Assembly: GCA_038316335.1 (NCBI GenBank)
Contig: JBBQAM010000014.1
Coordinates: 1-64,000, forward strand
DNA from: JALHST01 sp038316335
GTDB lineage: Bacteria > Bacteroidota > Bacteroidia > Flavobacteriales > Flavobacteriaceae
Length of the DNA: 64,000 nucleotides
Direction: 5' to 3'
The notes beneath the pieces are model-generated. The model did no database searches and was not told the origin of the DNA. It saw only the letters and a program-made list of their open reading frames with translations. A program made the position numbers and the translations under genes. This document shows, piece by piece, positions 59,830 through 64,000 of the stretch (position 1 is its first letter; every line of letters starts with the position of its first letter).

Positions 59830-62800
59830 TCAAGCGGTTATCTTTGTGGATTCAGGGATTTCGAAAGGGGAAAGGGCTAATAGTGCTTTTTCGATCGATG
59901 TTATCTTTTCGAAGGTAAGGATCAATCGCAGTCCGTTGCGAGTTTGTTTTTCCTTTATTTTACAGACTTGGTGGTGGGATTGTACAAAATGTAACACTTT
60001 GGTAAAGGTCGTACTCTGATAAAATTCCGATTGTTGGTCCGCGATGAAATATCCTAGTAGCTTCCCATTTTGCAAAAAGATTTTTTCAAGGCCGATACCA
60101 TTGGCAATCCATTTGATGCGAACAGAATTCAAAAGATCCTCGGCTTGGGCAGGCAATTCACCAAAACGGTCGATGAGTGCGGTTTCAAATTTTTGCAGGT
60201 CAGCTTCTTTTTTGATTTGACTAAGCTCGGTATATAAATTCAAGCGTTCCGTAGTATTATTGATATAATCATCTGGAAACAGCAATTCAAAATCTGAATC
60301 GATCTGGGTTTCTTTAACAAAAACTTTCTCATGATGTCCCTCGACCTCCTCATACAATTGCTTAAACTCGTTCTCCTTGAGTTCATCAATAGCTTCCACC
60401 AATATTTTTTGATAGGTCTCAAAGCCTATCTCATTGATAAAGCCGCTCTGTTCCCCACCCAGCAAGTCCCCGGCACCACGAATCTCCAAGTCTTTCATGG
60501 CAATATGGAAACCGCTACCTAATTCGGTAAATTGTTCAAGGGCCAGCATTCGTTTTCGCGCATCGGCCGTCATGATATCGTAGGGTGGGGTAATAAAATA
60601 GCAAAAGGCCTTTTTGTTGCTGCGACCAACCCGACCGCGCATCTGGTGTAGGTCGCTCAATCCAAAATTATTGGCATTGTTGATGAAAATGGTATTGGCA
60701 TTCGTCACGTCCAATCCACTTTCAACGATGGTAGTAGAAACCAGAACATCGTATTCCCCGTTCATAAACGACAACATAAGTGTCTCTAGTTTTTTACCTT
60801 CCATCTGGCCGTGTCCTATCCTGATTTTCGCGTCAGGGACCAGACGCTGGATCATTCCGGCTACTTCTCTGATGTTCTCGATCCGGTTGTGAATGAAAAA
60901 GACTTGGCCACCACGTTGAATTTCGTATTGTATGGCATCTCGAACGGTCTCTTCGGAAAATCGGATTACCTGACTTTCAATCGGATATCGGTTTGGGGGT
61001 GGTGTATTGATTACCGAAAGATCCCGGGCCGCCATTAAACTGAATTGCAGGGTACGCGGAATAGGGGTTGCCGTCAATGTCAATACATCAACGTTCTCTT
61101 TGATGGCTTTTAATTTATCTTTTACCGCCACCCCGAACTTTTGTTCTTCGTCGACGATCAATAGTCCTAGGTCCTTGAATTTTACATTTTTATTGACCAA
61201 TTGATGTGTTCCGATGAGAATGTCAACCTTGCCAGATGCCAATTTTTCAAGGGTATTTGAGCGCTCCTTGGTAGTTCGAAACCGGTTGAGATAATCAACG
61301 CTGACTGGCATATCAGCTAAGCGTTCGGTAAAAGTGCGGTGATGTTGAAATGCTAAAATGGTAGTAGGTACGAGCACGGCGACTTGCTTTCCGTTATCGA
61401 CCGCTTTGAATGCCGCCCGTATGGCGACCTCGGTTTTTCCGAAACCTACGTCACCACAGATGAGTCGATCCATGGGTCGTTCGCTTTCCATATCTCTTTT
61501 AACATCCTCGGTGGCTTTACCTTGGTCGGGCGTGTCCTCGTAAATAAAGCTGGCTTCCAATTCGGTTTGCAAATAGCTATCGGGACCAAATTGAAACCCT
61601 TTTTCGAGGCGTCTCTTAGCATACAATTTGATAAGATCAAAGGCGATCTTTTTAACCCTTGACTTGGTTTTCTCCTTGATTTTTTTCCAAGCTCCCGAAC
61701 CTAGTTTATAAATTTTTGGAACCGCCCCATCCTTACCATTGAATTTGGTAATCTTATGCAGGGAATGGATACTAACATACAGAATATCACGGTCCCCATA
61801 GAACAATTTGATAGCTTCTTGTTTTTTTCCCGCTACATCGATTTTTTGCAGCCCACCAAATTTTCCGATGCCATGGTCAATATGGGTCACATAGTCCCCG
61901 ATTTCGAGTTTGGTAAGATCTTTGAGGGTAATCGCCAATTTTTTGGCATACCCATTTTTAAGATGAAATTTATGATAGCGCTCGAAAATCTGATGATCCG
62001 TATAGCACACCACTTTAAGTTCATCGTCAATAAATCCTTGATATAAAGAAAAAACGATAGTTTGATAATGAACGTGTTCATTTACTTCCTCAAAAATTGC
62101 CTGGAAACGCTGAGCTTGCTGATCACTCGAACAAAAGATATAATTGGTATAGCCATTTTGTCGCAAATTGTTAAGGTCCTCGATCAGCAAATCGAATTTT
62201 TTATTGAATGCGGGTTGGGGCTTGGTAGTAAAGGCAAAAGTGATGGGGGTCGTTCTCTTTGAGGTGCTAACTTCCCCTTTAAGGACTTGGGCTGTATTCG
62301 AATTGCCAAAGTTGATGAAACAAAACGCCGTCAATTGGTGCTTCAACGACTTTGAATCAACAAAGAGCTCTGCGGGTTCAGCATGCTTTACCGCTTTTGA
62401 GAGTTCTTTAAATGCGTCTTCGGCCTTTTTGTAAAAATCATCCAACCGGGCCATTAAAACGTCTAAATTTTTGTTGAGGACGACGGTATTTGAGGAAACG
62501 TATTTTAGGAAGCTTTCTCGAGTCTCGTTCAGGAATTTATTCTCAACATTGGGGATAACGGTAATTTTCGCCACCTTTTCAGTTGAGAGTTGTGTCTCTA
62601 CATCGAAGGTCCTGATACTTTCCACTTCGTCCCCAAAAAACTCGATTCGGTACGGTTCGTCGTGCGAGAACGAGAAGACATCTACAATTCCCCCACGAAC
62701 AGAAAATTCGCCAGGCTCACTAACAAAATCGGTTCGTTTGAAACGGTATTCAAAAAGCACCTCGTTTAAAAAATCAAGCGAAAGCCGGTCACCAATCTTA

Positions 62801-63234
62801 ATTTTCAGTGTATTCCTATCCAACTCTTTTCGAGTAACGACCTTTTCAAATAAGGCATCGGGATAGGTAACGATAACCACCGGTTTTTTCCGGGAGTTGA
62901 TTCTATTGAGTACCTCGGCCCTAAGGAGCACATTGGCATTATCGGTTTCTTCGATTTGATAAGGTCTGCGATAACTTCCAGGATAAAAAAGAACATCCTT
63001 TTCGCCGATCAACTGTTCAAGGTCATTTAAATAATAAGCCGCTTCTTCCTTATCATCGAATATCAATAAGAAAGGAACCTCCGAATTTTTAAAAGTTTCA
63101 GAAATAACAAAGGACAACGAGGAGCCGACAAGGCCCTTTAGGATGATGTTCTTTTCGGTACGGGCAATAGCCTCCCGCAGATTCTGCATGTGCAGCGCCC
63201 GAGAATACAATTGTTGGATCGAAGAATGCGTCAA
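59830..63234 (-). CDS. mfd: Transcription-repair coupling factor
   Basis: The 1134-residue protein has the UvrB-homology module at the start ('FYPGSYRRPYQIEETDNANV', 'GEFSVRGGIVDVFSFSHDEP'), the RNA-polymerase interacting domain ('GDYVTHIDHGIGKFGGL'), and a RecG-like helicase core with 'GDVGFGKTEVAIRAAFKAV', 'LLIVDEEQKFGV' and 'TLTATPIPRTLQF'. The TRG-like C-terminus is present. It removes stalled RNA polymerase and recruits UvrA for strand-specific repair. Length and order are those of a full protein. Confidence 0.97.
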   Translation of the reverse strand: MTHSSIQQLYSRALHMQNLREAIARTEKNIILKGLVGSSLSFVISETFKNSEVPFLLIFDDKEEAAYYLNDLEQLIGEKDVLFYPGSYRRPYQIEETDNANVLLRAEVLNRINSRKKPVVIVTYPDALFEKVVTRKELDRNTLKIKIGDRLSLDFLNEVLFEYRFKRTDFVSEPGEFSVRGGIVDVFSFSHDEPYRIEFFGDEVESIRTFDVETQLSTEKVAKITVIPNVENKFLNETRESFLKYVSSNTVVLNKNLDVLMARLDDFYKKAEDAFKELSKAVKHAEPAELFVDSKSLKHQLTAFCFINFGNSNTAQVLKGEVSTSKRTTPITFAFTTKPQPAFNKKFDLLIEDLNNLRQNGYTNYIFCSSDQQAQRFQAIFEEVNEHVHYQTIVFSLYQGFIDDELKVVCYTDHQIFERYHKFHLKNGYAKKLAITLKDLTKLEIGDYVTHIDHGIGKFGGLQKIDVAGKKQEAIKLFYGDRDILYVSIHSLHKITKFNGKDGAVPKIYKLGSGAWKKIKEKTKSRVKKIAFDLIKLYAKRRLEKGFQFGPDSYLQTELEASFIYEDTPDQGKATEDVKRDMESERPMDRLICGDVGFGKTEVAIRAAFKAVDNGKQVAVLVPTTILAFQHHRTFTERLADMPVSVDYLNRFRTTKERSNTLEKLASGKVDILIGTHQLVNKNVKFKDLGLLIVDEEQKFGVAVKDKLKAIKENVDVLTLTATPIPRTLQFSLMAARDLSVINTPPPNRYPIESQVIRFSEETVRDAIQYEIQRGGQVFFIHNRIENIREVAGMIQRLVPDAKIRIGHGQMEGKKLETLMLSFMNGEYDVLVSTTIVESGLDVTNANTIFINNANNFGLSDLHQMRGRVGRSNKKAFCYFITPPYDIMTADARKRMLALEQFTELGSGFHIAMKDLEIRGAGDLLGGEQSGFINEIGFETYQKILVEAIDELKENEFKQLYEEVEGHHEKVFVKETQIDSDFELLFPDDYINNTTERLNLYTELSQIKKEADLQKFETALIDRFGELPAQAEDLLNSVRIKWIANGIGLEKIFLQNGKLLGYFIADQQSEFYQSTTFTKVLHFVQSHHQVCKIKEKQTRNGLRLILTFEKITSIEKALLALSPFEIPESTKITA

Positions 63235-63295
63235 TCAATACAATTTGAGCAGCAAAGATACTACCCGCTTTGGGCCGAACCTAAAAATGGGCCGG

Positions 63296-64000
63296 TTATT
63301 TCGAACGACGTTCCCTTAATTTTTGAAAGGGATTTGTCCGGCGATTGCGATACGCATGAATACACACCACAATGAAAATAATACTACTGCCTATGAGCGC
63401 CGTATTGGCTATTGGCACATTAGTTGTTGCATGGCGTATATAAATTGCAAACAGGGCCCAAATGCCTACCAGGCCAAATTCCCGCATATTTCTTGTTTTG
63501 ATTATTAGCAGGTTGAGGAATACGGCGATGACGATCAGTATTTGGGTCCAGGTTGCTTCCGATAGACCTCCGCCATTCCAACCCAACATGGTAAGGTAGG
63601 CTGCAATATTCGCGATGGTCGCAACCGCTATCCAACCTGAATAAATACATATGGGCCACCAAACAAATACAATAATCCCTATCGGTGCATCCCAACGTTC
63701 CATGTTTGTTTTTATTACGATTCTTAAAAGCGCGTATAGGATTCCAAACATGATCAACACCGAAAGTCCTATTTGGTCATACACAAAGGCGAAGACCCAT
63801 GCCGAGTTTAGAATATTTGTAATTGTAAACCAGTACCCTGTCTCGGTAATGAATTCTGAAGGTTTCTTAGAAAAAAAAGCACGTCTGATTTGAAATAGTG
63901 AATAGGCCACCAATCCTAAAAAAATAAATCCCCATATCGCAAATGCATAGGAAGCCGGCGTAAACAGGTTTTCATAACGCTTACTGATTTCGCCAATGGT
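63296..64000 (-). CDS. TspO/MBR-like membrane protein, partial at right edge
   Basis: The reading frame runs off base 64000 without a start, giving at least 234 residues. Upstream of the visible TTG/GTG codons near 63908-63913 the frame remains open and reads 'YENLFTPASYAFAIWGFIFL', so it is truncated at the edge. It has several membrane helices rich in Trp ('VWWPICIYSGWIAVATIANI'). The pattern 'FTPASYAFAIWG' is seen in TspO/MBR-like proteins of Flavobacteriaceae, implicated in tetrapyrrole or cholesterol-like binding. The family call is from memory. Confidence 0.75.
   Translation of the reverse strand, partial: TIGEISKRYENLFTPASYAFAIWGFIFLGLVAYSLFQIRRAFFSKKPSEFITETGYWFTITNILNSAWVFAFVYDQIGLSVLIMFGILYALLRIVIKTNMERWDAPIGIIVFVWWPICIYSGWIAVATIANIAAYLTMLGWNGGGLSEATWTQILIVIAVFLNLLIIKTRNMREFGLVGIWALFAIYIRHATTNVPIANTALIGSSIIFIVVCIHAYRNRRTNPFQKLRERRSK

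Overview
The window looks like a chromosomal segment from a marine-type member of the Flavobacteriaceae (Bacteroidota). The evidence is the flexirubin-type pigment locus, the C-terminal T9SS sorting domain on a DUF1501 protein, the PafA-type alkaline phosphatase, TAnnTTTG-like promoter elements, and the near absence of Shine-Dalgarno sequences. No rRNA, tRNA, CRISPR array, integrase or transposase was seen.

Region 1 (1-1613): the N-terminus of a secreted M28 peptidase runs off the left edge. A short, tail-less ssb follows, preceded by a 14-codon upstream ORF with a strong Shine-Dalgarno sequence. Next is an intergenic patch of degenerate dispersed repeats.

Region 2 (1614-33296): this is a roughly 32-kb pigment gene cluster. 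About 28 genes on the minus strand form one tightly packed, often overlapping unit. It starts at a tyrosine-ammonia-lyase-like gene (31945) and ends at a C45 acyltransferase/peptidase (1614). A WxWxIP flavoprotein is divergently transcribed at the head. The enzyme set matches an aryl polyene plus dialkylresorcinol (flexirubin) pathway. The lyase would make 4-coumarate. Two acyl carrier proteins, three intact ketosynthases, a ketosynthase-like chain-length factor, a half-ketosynthase, FabG and three hotdog dehydratases would extend it to a polyene. DarB and DarA would make the dialkylresorcinol. BtrH-like, C45 and LpxL-like acyltransferases are candidates for the ester-forming step. An ABC-2 transporter, an MMPL/acyltransferase fusion, a LolA/LolB-like pair and a small beta-barrel would handle transport to the envelope. 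An adenylating ligase and a phosphopantetheinyl transferase are not seen.

Region 3 (33434-50956): ordinary and accessory genes. They include a secreted protein, two class C beta-lactamase-type serine hydrolases, a nucleoside hydrolase lipoprotein, metG, a DUF1501/DUF1800 pair, a YraN nuclease-like protein, an ACT-domain protein with a good promoter, a TlpA-like thioredoxin, a CocE/NonD hydrolase, a Gfo/Idh/MocA oxidoreductase, a VOC protein and a TerB-like protein.

Region 4 (51195-64000): a bestrophin-like membrane protein, a CotH-like protein, PafA-type phosphatase, an HD-domain protein, a three-gene set (outer-membrane barrel, small PstS-like binding protein, HAMP adenylate cyclase) that looks like an envelope sensing unit, a second TerB-like paralogue, mfd, and a TspO/MBR-like membrane protein cut by the right edge.
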